Positions 45,452-54,309 of a stretch of DNA of 64,000 nucleotides are shown piece by piece. A model generated the notes under the pieces. That model was given only the letters and a program-made list of their open reading frames with translations. It was not told the DNA's origin and searched no databases. Position 1 is the first letter of the stretch. Every line of letters begins with the position of its first letter. Made by a program: the position numbers and the translations under genes. Origin of the DNA: JANMCE01 sp963791625 (lineage in GTDB: Bacteria > Actinomycetota > Acidimicrobiia > Acidimicrobiales > Ilumatobacteraceae); NCBI GenBank assembly GCA_963791625.1, contig CAWBTA010000006.1:1674001-1738000 (forward strand), read 5' to 3'.

Positions 45452-47181
45452 GCCGCACCTCCGGCGACTGCTTCGCCTGACATGACGCCGAGCACGCGGC
45501 GGTTGGCGAAGAACTTGCTGGTGGCCAAGAGGCGCACAGCGTTTCGGGTGAAGAAGTAGGCGACAACCAGGTCGATCAGAGTCGACAGGCCGAGGTAGTA
45601 GGCGAAGCCTCGAACCGAACCAACGGTTCGCCAGTAAAGGATGCCCGCGGCGATAAGCGACACAGTGTCGGCGGCCACGATGGTGCGCCATGCGCTGGCA
45701 AAGCCCTTGGTGGTGGACGACCGCAGCGTCTTACCGCTGCGCACTTCGTCCTTTAATCGTTCGAAGAACACCACGTAGCTATCGACGGTGACGCCGATGG
45801 ACACGATGATGCCCGTGGCCCCGGCCAGCGTCATGACGGCGTGCTGCCAACCAATGATGCTCCAGAGGATTGAGGCAGAAACACCGAGGCCGAAGACCAC
45901 GATGATGGCAAGCATGCGGTAGTAGAAAAGCATGAACAGCAGCACAAGACCGATACCGACGAGACCGGCGACCACGCCAGCCTTCAGTGAGTCTTTGCCA
46001 AGAGTGGCAGACAGCGTCTGCACGGCCTGCGGCTCAAGCTGCACGGGCAGCGCTCCGTAACGCAGCACGAGGGCGAGGGCGCTCGCGTCCTTTTCCTTGA
46101 AGTTGCCCGAGATGGAGATCTGGTCAGCCTTGAAGGGGGAATAGCCCTGGCCACTCGACTTGCCTTCGGGCTGAATCTGCGGGGCGGACTGCACCTGACC
46201 GTCGAGCACGATGGCGATTCGACCCGGGGTCCCCGGGCAGGATGCGTCGCCGTCGAAGCACTTCTTGCCAGCAGCGTTCCAGGCGTCGATGCCATCGGCG
46301 CCACCCTTGACCGAAAGCGCGACCGACCAACCGCCGGTGTCGCTGAACCGGGCCGATGCGTCGCTGACGGCGACACCGGTGAGGAACGACGGGCCGAGTT
46401 CGAAGCGGGCAACAACCGCCTTGGTGACCGGGTCAACCTGCGGGAGCACGACCGTCTGGTCGGCCTTGTCTTCTTCGGGCTTGGTGGTCTTGATGAGGGT
46501 GGTGGGTACTGGCGGCGACGTCGTGGTGGGCGCGTTCGGATCGACCGTGGTGGTGACGCCGGCGGCCGCAGCCGTCGTGGTCGCGCCGGCTGCCGTAGTG
46601 GCCGTCGTGGTGGTGGCGTCGGCGGCCGTCGTGGTCGTGGTGGCCGTCTGGCGGGGCGCCGCGTTACCGAGCGAGCCGGCAAGAGTGGTGACCGTCGTGG
46701 CCGTGTCACCGGCAACGGTGGTGGCCGGCGCCGTAGCGGTGGCCGGATCGATCGATACCGGCGAAGATGTGGCGGTTGCGCTCTGCAACGCCTGCAACGC
46801 AGCGAGGTCGTAGTCACCGACGTTCTCATCTGGATTCAGCTGCCGCAGGACCGGTCGGAACCGGAGTTCGGCCGTCTTGCCGACGAGGTCGAGCGCCTTT
46901 TGCTGATCGCTCACACCGGGAAGCGAAATGACGATGTTGTTGCCCTGCCGAGTGATTTCGGGTTCAGCAACGCCGAGTCCGTCAACGCGGCTGCGGATGA
47001 TTTCCTTCGCCTTGTCGATGGCTTCGGACTTGTACTCGCCCTTGGCCTGCAGCACCACAGAGGCGCCACCCTGCAGGTCGAGACCGAGAAGAGGTTTCTT
47101 CCCCAAACCGAGCGTCGTGGAGATGGCCGCTATGGCCAGGATCACGATCGTCAAGAGAGGGACGAGATAGTTCCGCCGCAT
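45448..47181 (-). CDS. secD: Protein translocase subunit SecD with Thr/Ala-rich insertion
   Basis: 577 residues. N-terminal helix and KPLLGLDLQGGASVVLQAKG (D1 signature), the P1 head region, then the six-helix core with LRYGALPVQLEPQAVQTLSA and GVTVDSYVVFFERLKDEVRS. Between about residues 137 and 245 the P1 head is interrupted by a low-complexity Thr/Ala/Pro stretch (blocks like TTTTTAADATTTTATTAAG). Starts 3 bases after the rebuilt yajC stop. Operon yajC-secD-secF. Confidence 0.96.
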   Translation of the reverse strand: MRRNYLVPLLTIVILAIAAISTTLGLGKKPLLGLDLQGGASVVLQAKGEYKSEAIDKAKEIIRSRVDGLGVAEPEITRQGNNIVISLPGVSDQQKALDLVGKTAELRFRPVLRQLNPDENVGDYDLAALQALQSATATSSPVSIDPATATAPATTVAGDTATTVTTLAGSLGNAAPRQTATTTTTAADATTTTATTAAGATTTAAAAGVTTTVDPNAPTTTSPPVPTTLIKTTKPEEDKADQTVVLPQVDPVTKAVVARFELGPSFLTGVAVSDASARFSDTGGWSVALSVKGGADGIDAWNAAGKKCFDGDASCPGTPGRIAIVLDGQVQSAPQIQPEGKSSGQGYSPFKADQISISGNFKEKDASALALVLRYGALPVQLEPQAVQTLSATLGKDSLKAGVVAGLVGIGLVLLFMLFYYRMLAIIVVFGLGVSASILWSIIGWQHAVMTLAGATGIIVSIGVTVDSYVVFFERLKDEVRSGKTLRSSTTKGFASAWRTIVAADTVSLIAAGILYWRTVGSVRGFAYYLGLSTLIDLVVAYFFTRNAVRLLATSKFFANRRVLGVMSGEAVAGGAA

Positions 47182-47184
47182 GAA

Positions 47185-47530
47185 TCAGCCCTTTTCGCTG
47201 TTGTCGCCGAGGTCGTCGGTGTCGTCGGTGGTCGCGAGCTTCGCCGCCGGCCGGTAGTTCATCCACCTGTGCACCGGCCGCCACCGGGGTCACTTTGCTG
47301 ATCGCCTGCTTGGAAACCCGAATGATGACGCCTTCGGAGATTTCCAGCCAGATGATGTCGTCTTCAACCGCATGCACGAATCCGTAGATGCCCGATGCCG
47401 TCATCACTTCGGCGCCTTCGGCGACCGAGTTCACCAGCTGACGCTGCTGCTCCACCCGCTTCTTCTGGGGGCGAATCAGTAACACGTACATCAACGGAAG
47501 CATGATGACGAGGGGGAGAATGTTTGCCAT
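47185..47530 (-). CDS. yajC: Sec accessory membrane protein YajC, one frame break near the end
   Basis: About 114 residues: N-terminal transmembrane helix in LPLVIMLPLMYVLLIRPQKK and the domain NSVAEGAEVMTASGIYGFVH, VSKQAISKV. An extra G near 47245 pushes the tail out of frame; corrected, it reads AKLATTDDTDDLGDNSEKG and stops at 47185, just before the secD ATG. Uncorrected, the frame runs into secD to 46982. Only the non-conserved acidic tail is affected, so function is probably kept. Confidence 0.87.
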
Positions 47531-47599
47531 GGGAGAGAGTCCAGCGATCAGGAATTGAGGGAAGCTAGAGATTACTTGGTCGGTCCCGAGCGCTAGGAA

Positions 47600-48700
47600 T
47601 CAACCCCAGACGTCAAGAATCCTCGCTTTGAACCCGCCAAACGTACCTTCCCTGATGGTTCGGCGCATGTCATCCATCAACGCAAGGGTCCATGCCACGT
47701 TGTGTATCGACACCAGACGACTGCCGGTTGGCTCGCCAACCTGCAGCAAATGGCGGATATAGCCCCGCGAATGCCGCAAACAAACCTCACATGGGCAGGC
47801 CGCGTCGATCGGCTCGTCGCTGAGCGCCGCCGCCACATTCTTCAAATTTACTTTGCCAACCGACGTCAACGCGGTGCCGTGGCGACCGATCCGGGTCTGC
47901 ATCACGCAGTCGAATTGGTCGATGCCGAGGCCGACGGCTTCCACCAAACTGGCCGGGTCTCCGACTCCCATCAGGTAGCGGGGTTGATCGGTCGGAAGAT
48001 GTTCGAGTGCCGCGGCGAGGGCGGGCAGCATTTCGGCGCGGGTCTCCCCCACGCTGAGGCCTCCGATGGCGTACCCGTCGAAATCGATGGCAACCGTTCG
48101 TTCGGCCGACTCGCGGCGGAGCGCAATGTCGAGTCCGCCCTGCACGATGCCGAACTGCGATTGGGTCTCCCTGCGATGGGCCTTGCGGGCCAGTGCCGCC
48201 CACTCACTGGTGCGTTCCACCGCGGTACGGATGACCGCGGGTGGGCTCGGCAGCGGCGGACACACGTCGAGCACCATGGCGATGTCGGCACCCAACTGCT
48301 CTTGCACCCGCACCGCTATCTCGGGCGTGAAACGGTGCATCGATCCGTCATACACCGACTTGAACGTCACTCCCTCGTCATCAACTTTCGGGTCGAGTGA
48401 GAACACCTGGAAGCCTCCCGAGTCGGTCAGAGTCAACCCCCTCCAACCCGCAAACGCACCCAACCCGCCGAACCGCTCGACCGTGTCGGCGCCTGGCCGC
48501 AGCATGAGGTGATAGGTGTTGCCGAGCACGATCTCGGCGCCCAGCCGCTCGTAGTCGGCGGCCGACATGTGCTTGATCGCGCCGCGGGTGCCGACCGGCA
48601 TGAAGCACGGCGTCTGGTAGCTGCCCCTCGCGGTGGTGGCCAGCCCGGCGCGGGCCGCGCCGTCGGTGGCCTCTACCTTCAGCTCAACCTTGTAGGTCAC
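47600..48700 (-). CDS. tgt: tRNA-guanine transglycosylase
   Basis: Exchanges guanine-34 for preQ1 in tRNAs with GUN anticodons. 366 residues from GTG at 48700, overlapping the queA end by 17 bases. Catalytic Asp in LTDSGGFQVFSL (~90), preQ1-pocket FGIVQGGLDIALR and YAIGGLSVGE, nucleophile Asp in FDCVMQTRIGRHGTAL, and the zinc site C-x-C-x2-C in ACPCEVCLRHSRGYIRH with a later His. All residues are in place. Confidence 0.96.
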   Translation of the reverse strand: MTYKVELKVEATDGAARAGLATTARGSYQTPCFMPVGTRGAIKHMSAADYERLGAEIVLGNTYHLMLRPGADTVERFGGLGAFAGWRGLTLTDSGGFQVFSLDPKVDDEGVTFKSVYDGSMHRFTPEIAVRVQEQLGADIAMVLDVCPPLPSPPAVIRTAVERTSEWAALARKAHRRETQSQFGIVQGGLDIALRRESAERTVAIDFDGYAIGGLSVGETRAEMLPALAAALEHLPTDQPRYLMGVGDPASLVEAVGLGIDQFDCVMQTRIGRHGTALTSVGKVNLKNVAAALSDEPIDAACPCEVCLRHSRGYIRHLLQVGEPTGSRLVSIHNVAWTLALMDDMRRTIREGTFGGFKARILDVWG

Positions 48701-49694
48701 GGTTGCGCTCCAAAAGCATGGCATCACCGAACGACAGGAATCGGTAGTCGTTGGCCAGCGCGGTCTCGTACAGGTCGCGCCAGCGAGGCCCGATGAATGC
48801 GTCAATCATGAGCAACAGTGTGGTGCGTGGCAGATGAAAGTTCGTCATGAGCACGTCGACGTACTTCCACGGATACGGCCTGCGGATGAACAGATTGGTG
48901 CGCCCGAACGCTTCACCCGTGGCGCCGTAGCTCTCCAAAGCACGGGCCGAGGTCGTGCCAACGGCGACGACCCGGGTGGCCTTCGCGAGCGCCTCAATCG
49001 TTTCGGGCGGAACCCGATAGGCCTCGGTGTGCATCGGGTGATCGGCGGGGTCTTCCACCGCAACGGGGCGGAAGGTATCGAGCCCGACCACCAAGTCAAC
49101 CCGCGCCAGCCCGACGCCGGCATCAGCCAGACGGGCGAGAAGGTCGTCAGTGAAATGCAGGCCGGCCGTGGGCGCAGCCGCGCTGGCTGCCCGCCGGGCG
49201 TAGACCGTCTGGTACCGATCGGGGTCATCGGGCCGATCGGTGATGTAGGGCGGCAGCGGCAGTTGGCCGTGCTGTTGAATGGCACCGAGCGGATCGTCGC
49301 CGAGAATCTCCACCTCGCGCTGTCCGGTGTCGTCCAGCCTTTCACCAACCCGCACCTGCAGCGGACCTGCCGAGACGACCTCGCCAACGGCGATCTTGCG
49401 ACTCGGCCGCACCAGTGCAGCCCACTTCGTGGCCGTGTCGTTACGACGTTCGAGCAACAGCACCTCGACCTGCCCCCCAGTACTCCGATGCAATCCCAGC
49501 CTCGCCGGAAGCACACGGGTATCGTTTACGACTAACAGGTCACCGCGCTGCAACAGCTGGGGAAGGTCACGAACATGACGATGCTCAACCCCCGTATTGG
49601 GCCCTCGATCCACCAACAGACGCGCCGCGTCCCTCGGCTCCACCGGGCGTTGCGCGATGGCGTGTTCGGGCAGGTCATAAACCACGTCGCTCAT
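48684..49694 (-). CDS. queA: S-adenosylmethionine:tRNA ribosyltransferase-isomerase QueA
   Basis: Transfers and isomerises the ribosyl moiety of SAM to make epoxyqueuosine. About 336 residues from ATG at 49694 (MSDVVYDLPEHAIAQRPVEP); a GTG at 49700 is alternative. Signatures RGDLLVVNDTRVLPARL, AAPTAGLHFTDDLL, HTEAYRVP and LMTNFHLPRTTLLLMIDAFI. Together with tgt it indicates queuosine modification; the preQ1-supply genes are not in the window. Confidence 0.96.
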   Translation of the reverse strand: MSDVVYDLPEHAIAQRPVEPRDAARLLVDRGPNTGVEHRHVRDLPQLLQRGDLLVVNDTRVLPARLGLHRSTGGQVEVLLLERRNDTATKWAALVRPSRKIAVGEVVSAGPLQVRVGERLDDTGQREVEILGDDPLGAIQQHGQLPLPPYITDRPDDPDRYQTVYARRAASAAAPTAGLHFTDDLLARLADAGVGLARVDLVVGLDTFRPVAVEDPADHPMHTEAYRVPPETIEALAKATRVVAVGTTSARALESYGATGEAFGRTNLFIRRPYPWKYVDVLMTNFHLPRTTLLLMIDAFIGPRWRDLYETALANDYRFLSFGDAMLLERNRDLQG

Positions 49695-49758
49695 CTGCAC
49701 AGGGCGCCGATTCTATTCGCGACTTTCCCCCTTCCCCCGAGGTCTCCCACGCGACAAC

Positions 49759-50427
49759 ATGAACAGCAGTGCCATGCAACACCTTCGTGAAGCCATGAAC
49801 GCCCTCGACCAGTTCGATGAACAGGGTCGACGTACGGTCGCGTTCGCACAAGAAGAAGCCCGTCTTCTCGGACACAGCTACGTTGGTACTGAGCATCTCC
49901 TGCTCGGGCTGCTCGATTCGTGCGACGAGCCCACTTCCCGCATTCTCGCGGCGGCCGGAGTTACCCGCCAGAAGGCGTGGGATGCCACCATCGATCTCGT
50001 CGGCAAGGGTCGGCGGCCGCCCGTCGGCTTTGTGCTGCTGACGCCCCGAGCCCGCCACGTGCTTGAGTCGGCCCTGCGGTACCGGTCCCAGCACACGCCG
50101 CCTGAGATGGTGTCAGCCGTCGACATCCTGATTGGCCTTATCGATGAGCCGACCTCGATCGCGTTGAAAGTCATCGAATCGCTGGGTGTCGATCAGGCCC
50201 AGATGCGTGGCTTCACCGAGCACGTGATCGGCGTACACGAGGCCTGGCACAAGGCGCACGTCAAGCCGGGCGCTCGTGCGTCGTGCCCCCAGTGTCGAGC
50301 CAAGTTGGCCACCGCGTTGACGACCACCATGATCGATGACGGCGACGCCATGGTGCGCGTCACGTACTGCGGGGAATGCGGCTACGCGCTGGGCACCAAT
50401 GAAGTTGGTCCGTCACTCGAACAGTGA
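49759..50427 (+). CDS. Clp N-terminal (double ClpN) domain protein with zinc ribbon
   Basis: 222 residues. Two Clp-N repeats in tandem, about residues 20-90 (VAFAQEEARLLGHSYVGTEH, LLLGLLDSCDEPTSRILAAA) and 92-165 (RHVLESALRYRSQ, AVDILIGLIDEPTSIALKVI). The C-terminal ~40 residues hold a C-x2-C...C-x2-C zinc ribbon (CPQC, CGEC). There is no ATPase domain, so this may be a ClpC/ClpP adaptor or substrate receptor. Start at 49759 or ATG 49774. Divergent from queA, convergent with ruvB. Confidence 0.85.
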   Translation: MNSSAMQHLREAMNALDQFDEQGRRTVAFAQEEARLLGHSYVGTEHLLLGLLDSCDEPTSRILAAAGVTRQKAWDATIDLVGKGRRPPVGFVLLTPRARHVLESALRYRSQHTPPEMVSAVDILIGLIDEPTSIALKVIESLGVDQAQMRGFTEHVIGVHEAWHKAHVKPGARASCPQCRAKLATALTTTMIDDGDAMVRVTYCGECGYALGTNEVGPSLEQ

Positions 50428-51437
50428 CGGGCTCTGGTTCCCTCGGTCGGGCGGCGTCATGCCGAGATGCTCGAACGCGGCGGGCATCGCTACCCGCCGC
50501 GCGGTGTGCGCGCCAGAAAGCCTTGCTGGATGAGGAACGGCTCGTAGACGTCTTCGACTGTTTCGGTCTGCTCGCCCACACTGATGGCCAGCGTGCTGAG
50601 CCCCACCGGCCCACCGCCGAACTGGCGACAGATGGCCGACAGGATGGCACGGTCTACCTTGTCGAGTCCGCGCTCGTCGACACCGAACAGTGACAAGCCG
50701 TCCTTGGCGGTGGTGACGTTGATGGTGCCGTCGCCACGTACTTCAGCGAAGTCCCGAACGCGGCGCAATAATCGGTTGGCGATACGGGGCGTGCCGCGGC
50801 TGCGCTTGGCGATCTCCCACGCGGCGTCATGCGTGACGTCGACATGCAGGATGCCTGCGGCGCGATTGACGATGGCTTGCAGCTCGTCGGGGTCGTAGAA
50901 GTCGAGCCGCGCCGTGAGGCCGAAACGGTCACGCAACGGCCCCGTGATGAGGCCGGTCCGCGTGGTGGCGCCCACCAGGGTGAATCGCGGCAGCGTGAGC
51001 CGGATGGAACTGGCGGCAGGTCCCTTGCCGACCACGATGTCGATCTGGAAGTCCTCCATCGCCGGATACAGGATCTCTTCCACCGCCCGCGACAGGCGGT
51101 GGATTTCGTCAATGAACAGCACGTCTCCCTCGTCGAGCTTGGTGAGAATGGCGGCCAGATCACCCGCCCGCTCAAGGGTTGGGCCCGACGTAACCAGGAA
51201 GTGAGCGTTCATTTCCATGGCGATAATGGCGGCCATCGACGTCTTGCCGAGCCCGGGTGGCCCGGCGAGCAGCACGTGATCGGCGGCTTGGCTCCGGCGA
51301 CGGGCCGCCTCGAGCATGATGCCGAGGTGGTCCTTCAGTTCGCGCTGACCGACGAAGTCGGCAAGGTGCCGAGGCCGCAGGTTGGATTCATCCGACGCCT
51401 CGATCTCATCGGCGACGGGGTCGAGTTCGTCACGCAC
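50413..51437 (-). CDS. ruvB: Holliday junction helicase RuvB, C-terminus frame-shifted
   Basis: AAA+ motor that drives branch migration with RuvA. The 315 residues readable as given (stop at 50490) include Walker A LAGPPGLGKTSMAA, Walker B VLFIDEIHRLSR, sensor 1 TLVGATTRTGLIT and the winged-helix domain ending FLIQQGFLARTPRGG. One missing base near 50497 would restore RVAMPAAFEHLGMTPP and end SPSLFE at 50413, the normal family tail. Convergent with the Clp-N gene, overlapping it by 15 bases if corrected. Overlaps the ruvA stop. Confidence 0.93.
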
Positions 51438-52026
51438 GCTTTGACCCTAGAAGCCCGAGCGCCTGCCGTAACAACGACGCGGCCGTTCCTCCCGCGGGCA
51501 GCTCGCGCAATACGTCGCGGATCTCCTCGGTGCCGTAGCCAAGGCCGACGAGCGCTTCTCGCACTTCGGCCGTGACCGAGGTGGTGCCACCATTCTTGCT
51601 CGCGGCCGGAATTTCAAAGTCGGGCACATCGAGCTTGCTCTTCAACTCGATCAGCAGCCGCGCCGCCGTCTTCTTGCCCACGCCAGGCACGAGACACAGC
51701 GCGGCGTCATCGCCGGTTGCAACGGCGACACGCAAGTTGTCGGGCGTGTGCACGCCGAGGATCGCAAGGGCCAGCGCGGGGCCGACACCATGAGCGGAGA
51801 TGAGGGCTTCGAACGTCATGCGATCATCACGACCAACGAAACCGTAGAGGGCTTGCGCATCCTCTCGGATGTGATGGTGGATGAAGAGGAACACATCGCC
51901 GCTGCTCGGTAGCTGCGAAAGCGTGCGGGGCGACACGATTACCCGGTAGCCAACGCCCTGGACCTCCACCAACACCTCGCCGCTGCTGCCGCGCTCGAGC
52001 ATCTGTCCACGCAAGGAGCCGATCAT
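51430..52026 (-). CDS. ruvA: Holliday junction DNA-binding protein RuvA
   Basis: Tetrameric junction-binding subunit. 198 residues from ATG at 52026 (MIGSLRGQMLERGSSGEVLV). OB-domain, then helix-hairpin-helix ALISAHGVGPALALAILG and CLVPGVGKKTAARLLIELKS, and the C-terminal RuvB-binding part EVREALVGLGYGTEEIRDVL. Start overlaps the ruvC stop. Operon ruvC-ruvA-ruvB. Confidence 0.97.
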   Translation of the reverse strand: MIGSLRGQMLERGSSGEVLVEVQGVGYRVIVSPRTLSQLPSSGDVFLFIHHHIREDAQALYGFVGRDDRMTFEALISAHGVGPALALAILGVHTPDNLRVAVATGDDAALCLVPGVGKKTAARLLIELKSKLDVPDFEIPAASKNGGTTSVTAEVREALVGLGYGTEEIRDVLRELPAGGTAASLLRQALGLLGSKRA

Positions 52027-52565
52027 CGTGTCTGTCCTGCCAGCGCCGCCCGGGTCAGTCGTGACATTGGTGCTTGCGCGAGATAGCAAAGCGCCAGTGC
52101 GGCGGCGTCGGCCGCGTCGGCAGGTTTTGGTGGGGCGGCCAAACCGAGCCGGGCTTGCACCATACGGGCCACCTGCGTCTTGTCGGCCGCGCCCCAACCG
52201 GCGACCGCAGACTTCACCTCGTTCGGCGTGTACTGCACGACCTCGCACCCTCTGCCCGCCGCCTCAGCCAAGGCCAGGCCGCTGGCCTGGCCGACCGACA
52301 TGGCCGTCCGCACATTCACCTGGAAAAAAACGTGCTCAACCGCGACTACGTCGGGGTTCACGTCGTCCATGAGTTTGGCGAGGTCGTTTTTGAGCTCGGC
52401 CAGCCGCATCGGCAGCGGCGTCTTGGCGGGCGTGGTCAAGACGCCGATGCTGATGAGCTTCATGGGCTTTCGGCGATCAACCTCGATACACGCGAAGCCA
52501 CACCGAGTCAGCCCCGGGTCAATCCCCAAGATCCGACGAGGACCATTTCCCGAAGCAACGAACAC
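52023..52565 (-). CDS. ruvC: Crossover junction endodeoxyribonuclease RuvC
   Basis: Resolves Holliday junctions. 180 residues from GTG at 52565 (AGGA 8 bases upstream). Catalytic acids: Asp in RILGIDPGLTRCGFA, Glu in VVAVEHVFFQVN, the Asp pair in KPADAADAAALALCY. GQASGLALAEAAGRG and YTPNEVKSAVAGWGAADKTQ are the family core. First gene of ruvCAB. Confidence 0.96.
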   Translation of the reverse strand: MFVASGNGPRRILGIDPGLTRCGFACIEVDRRKPMKLISIGVLTTPAKTPLPMRLAELKNDLAKLMDDVNPDVVAVEHVFFQVNVRTAMSVGQASGLALAEAAGRGCEVVQYTPNEVKSAVAGWGAADKTQVARMVQARLGLAAPPKPADAADAAALALCYLAQAPMSRLTRAALAGQTR

Positions 52566-52737
52566 AGGTTCGATCCTAACCCGATCCCTCCCGCGATGTG
52601 GTGATCCGCAACGTGGCCGATAGGGCCCGAGGGTTTGTAGTCGGCGCTGTGGTGCGTTGGGCCGGTTCGGTAGCGCTGCCCAAGGACCATGCACCCGCCC
52701 GCCCCAGACCCATATGGACTGGCTGAAGGCTGTTTTC

Positions 52738-52797
52738 TTGACAAAACTATCGAGTCTTCAAATAGCATTCCTATTGAAATTGCGCTATACTGTTTTC
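52738..52797 (+). promoter_or_regulatory. AT-rich promoter region, possible leaderless start
   Basis: TTGACA at 52738-52743 and TATACT at 52786-52791 lie in an unusually AT-rich 60 bases. TATACT is followed by exactly six bases and then the ATG of the HNH gene, which has no Shine-Dalgarno; this geometry suggests a leaderless mRNA. The spacing between TTGACA and TATACT is too long for them to form one promoter, so a second -10 for the former is not evident. Confidence 0.45.
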
Positions 52798-53977
52798 ATG
52801 TCGGCGGACACCTCCACCATCGAACTTGCGGCCATTACCTCCGACCCGACGGCAGCAGGTATCCGCGCCAATCTCACGCTGCTTGATCGTGGTTTGGCGT
52901 CGATCGTTGCCGATCTCGACCGGTTCGATCAGGGCCTCGGGTGGGGAATCGACGGTGCCCCATCGCTGGTGAGCTGGCTGTGTTCTGATGGTCGCCGCAC
53001 CCGGGGCGAGGCGCAACGCATTTCGAAACTCGTGCGTGTTCTCCGGTCGCTCCCGGTAACGCAAACTGCGTTCACCAATGGCACTCTCGCCGCCGCGCAG
53101 ACCGCTGTCATTGCAGCGAACGTCACCGACACCACGATCGATCTGTTTGCCGAAGCGGAAGCCGAATTGGTGCCGCTGCTGAGTGAGCTGTCGGTCGATC
53201 AAACGGGCAGGGTTGTGAAGGAATGGTCACAGCGAGCCAAAGCTTCGCTGGGCGAAGACGGCACCGAGCCCGAGCCGGAACACGACCGCGTCCATTTCTC
53301 GCCCATGCTCGACAACACCTGGAAACTCGACGGAATTCTCGCAGGTGAGAACGCCAAGACTGTTGACACCGCGCTCGACGCATGCCTGCCCGAGCTCGTT
53401 CCCGGCGAGCCGGTGCTCCCGGCGTCCCAACGCTACGCCGCAGCCCTGGTCGAGATGGCCCGCCGCTCGATGCAACACATCGCCCCCAGCGCCCGCCGCT
53501 CCATTGACATGACCGTACTCATTGACTGGCAGGACTACGTGAACGGCGGCGTCGCCCGTTACACCGACGGCGCCACCCTCGCTCCTGACCGTGTGCGACG
53601 CTTGCTCTGCGACGCGAAACTCAACTTCATCCAACTCGGCGAGCACGGTGAGCCACTCTGGATGTCACGCACCGTCCGCACCGCTACCCCACAGCAGTGG
53701 CGTGCCCTCATCGCTCGGGATCGGCACTGTGCGTTCCCCGGCTGCACCGACCAAGCCGTCGCGCTGCGAAGCCCATCACATTCGCGAATACGACCGAGAT
53801 CACGGCCCCACCGACATCGACAACATGGCCATTCTCTGCAGCCGCCACCACGCCCTTGTCCACAAACCGGGCTGGACCGTCACCATGCATGCCGACCAAC
53901 AACTCCGAGTCGTCAACCCCGACGGCCTGGTCCTGCGAGGCCCGCCATCAACCCTCCACCTCCGACCCACCGGCTAG
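52798..53977 (+). pseudogene. HNH endonuclease, DUF222/13E12 family, one frame break
   Basis: About 390 residues from ATG at 52798 (MSADTSTIELAAITSDPTAA). The DUF222 helical region is followed by the HNH site split over two frames: RALIARDRHCAFPGCTDQ in the first and CEAHHIREYDRDHGPTDIDN, ILCSRHHALVH in the second. An extra A at 53753-53754 (CAAG for CAG) accounts for the break. Uncorrected, the product loses the catalytic histidines. Paralogue of the intact gene at 21.6 kb; the sequences are related but far from identical. Confidence 0.8.
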
Positions 53978-54309
53978 TCCCCGCCGGCCCAACCGACTGG
54001 ACGCCGAGCAGGCCCAACCGGGCCTGCTCGGCCGCGCCTGCACTTCCCATCGCATGTCTCACATCGAACTCCACTGCAGCCACATATCGCCGGTTGTCGG
54101 GCGGGTCGTGCATGTGCCCCGCACGACCGATTCCGATGAGCATCTAGCTCGCGGGAAACGGCAGTCGGCGGTGTGACTGCTGACGTATGCGTCTGGTGGT
54201 AAGGGAACCCCTGGTACCGAACGTCTCTCGCCCGACGCCTACCAGGGGAGCTGGTAACGTCCAGTGCGCTGACGGCAGCGCCCGCCGCCCCGCGGCACAA
54301 GGAGCCGAC
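53978..54309. other. Intergenic stretch of about 330 bases with hairpins
   Basis: No convincing gene. It contains a strong 13-bp inverted repeat at its left end and a second, looser one (CCCCTGGTA near 54206, TACCAGGGG near 54240). The promoter of the TIGR03086-type gene and its ribosome site (AAGGAG at 54299) lie at the right end. Confidence 0.5.
54003..54032 (+). terminator. 13-bp hairpin after the HNH gene
   Basis: Perfect stem GCCGAGCAGGCCC / GGGCCTGCTCGGC around an AACC tetraloop, 25 bases after the HNH stop. No U-tract follows, which is common for high-GC actinobacterial terminators. A likely transcription end for the HNH gene. Confidence 0.6.

Noticed and set aside
45452..45691. N-terminal extension of SecF over secD
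   Set aside because: The added residues are Arg/His-rich shadow of secD; MTDTIIQ at 45451 fits the family start and overlaps the secD stop.
46446..46773. Tandem DNA repeat or CRISPR-like array inside secD
   Set aside because: The repeats are irregular codons for Thr/Ala/Pro in an intact frame, without spacers or constant unit length.
46982..47184. C-terminal extension of YajC into secD
   Set aside because: Arises from one extra base; the corrected frame stops just before the secD ATG.
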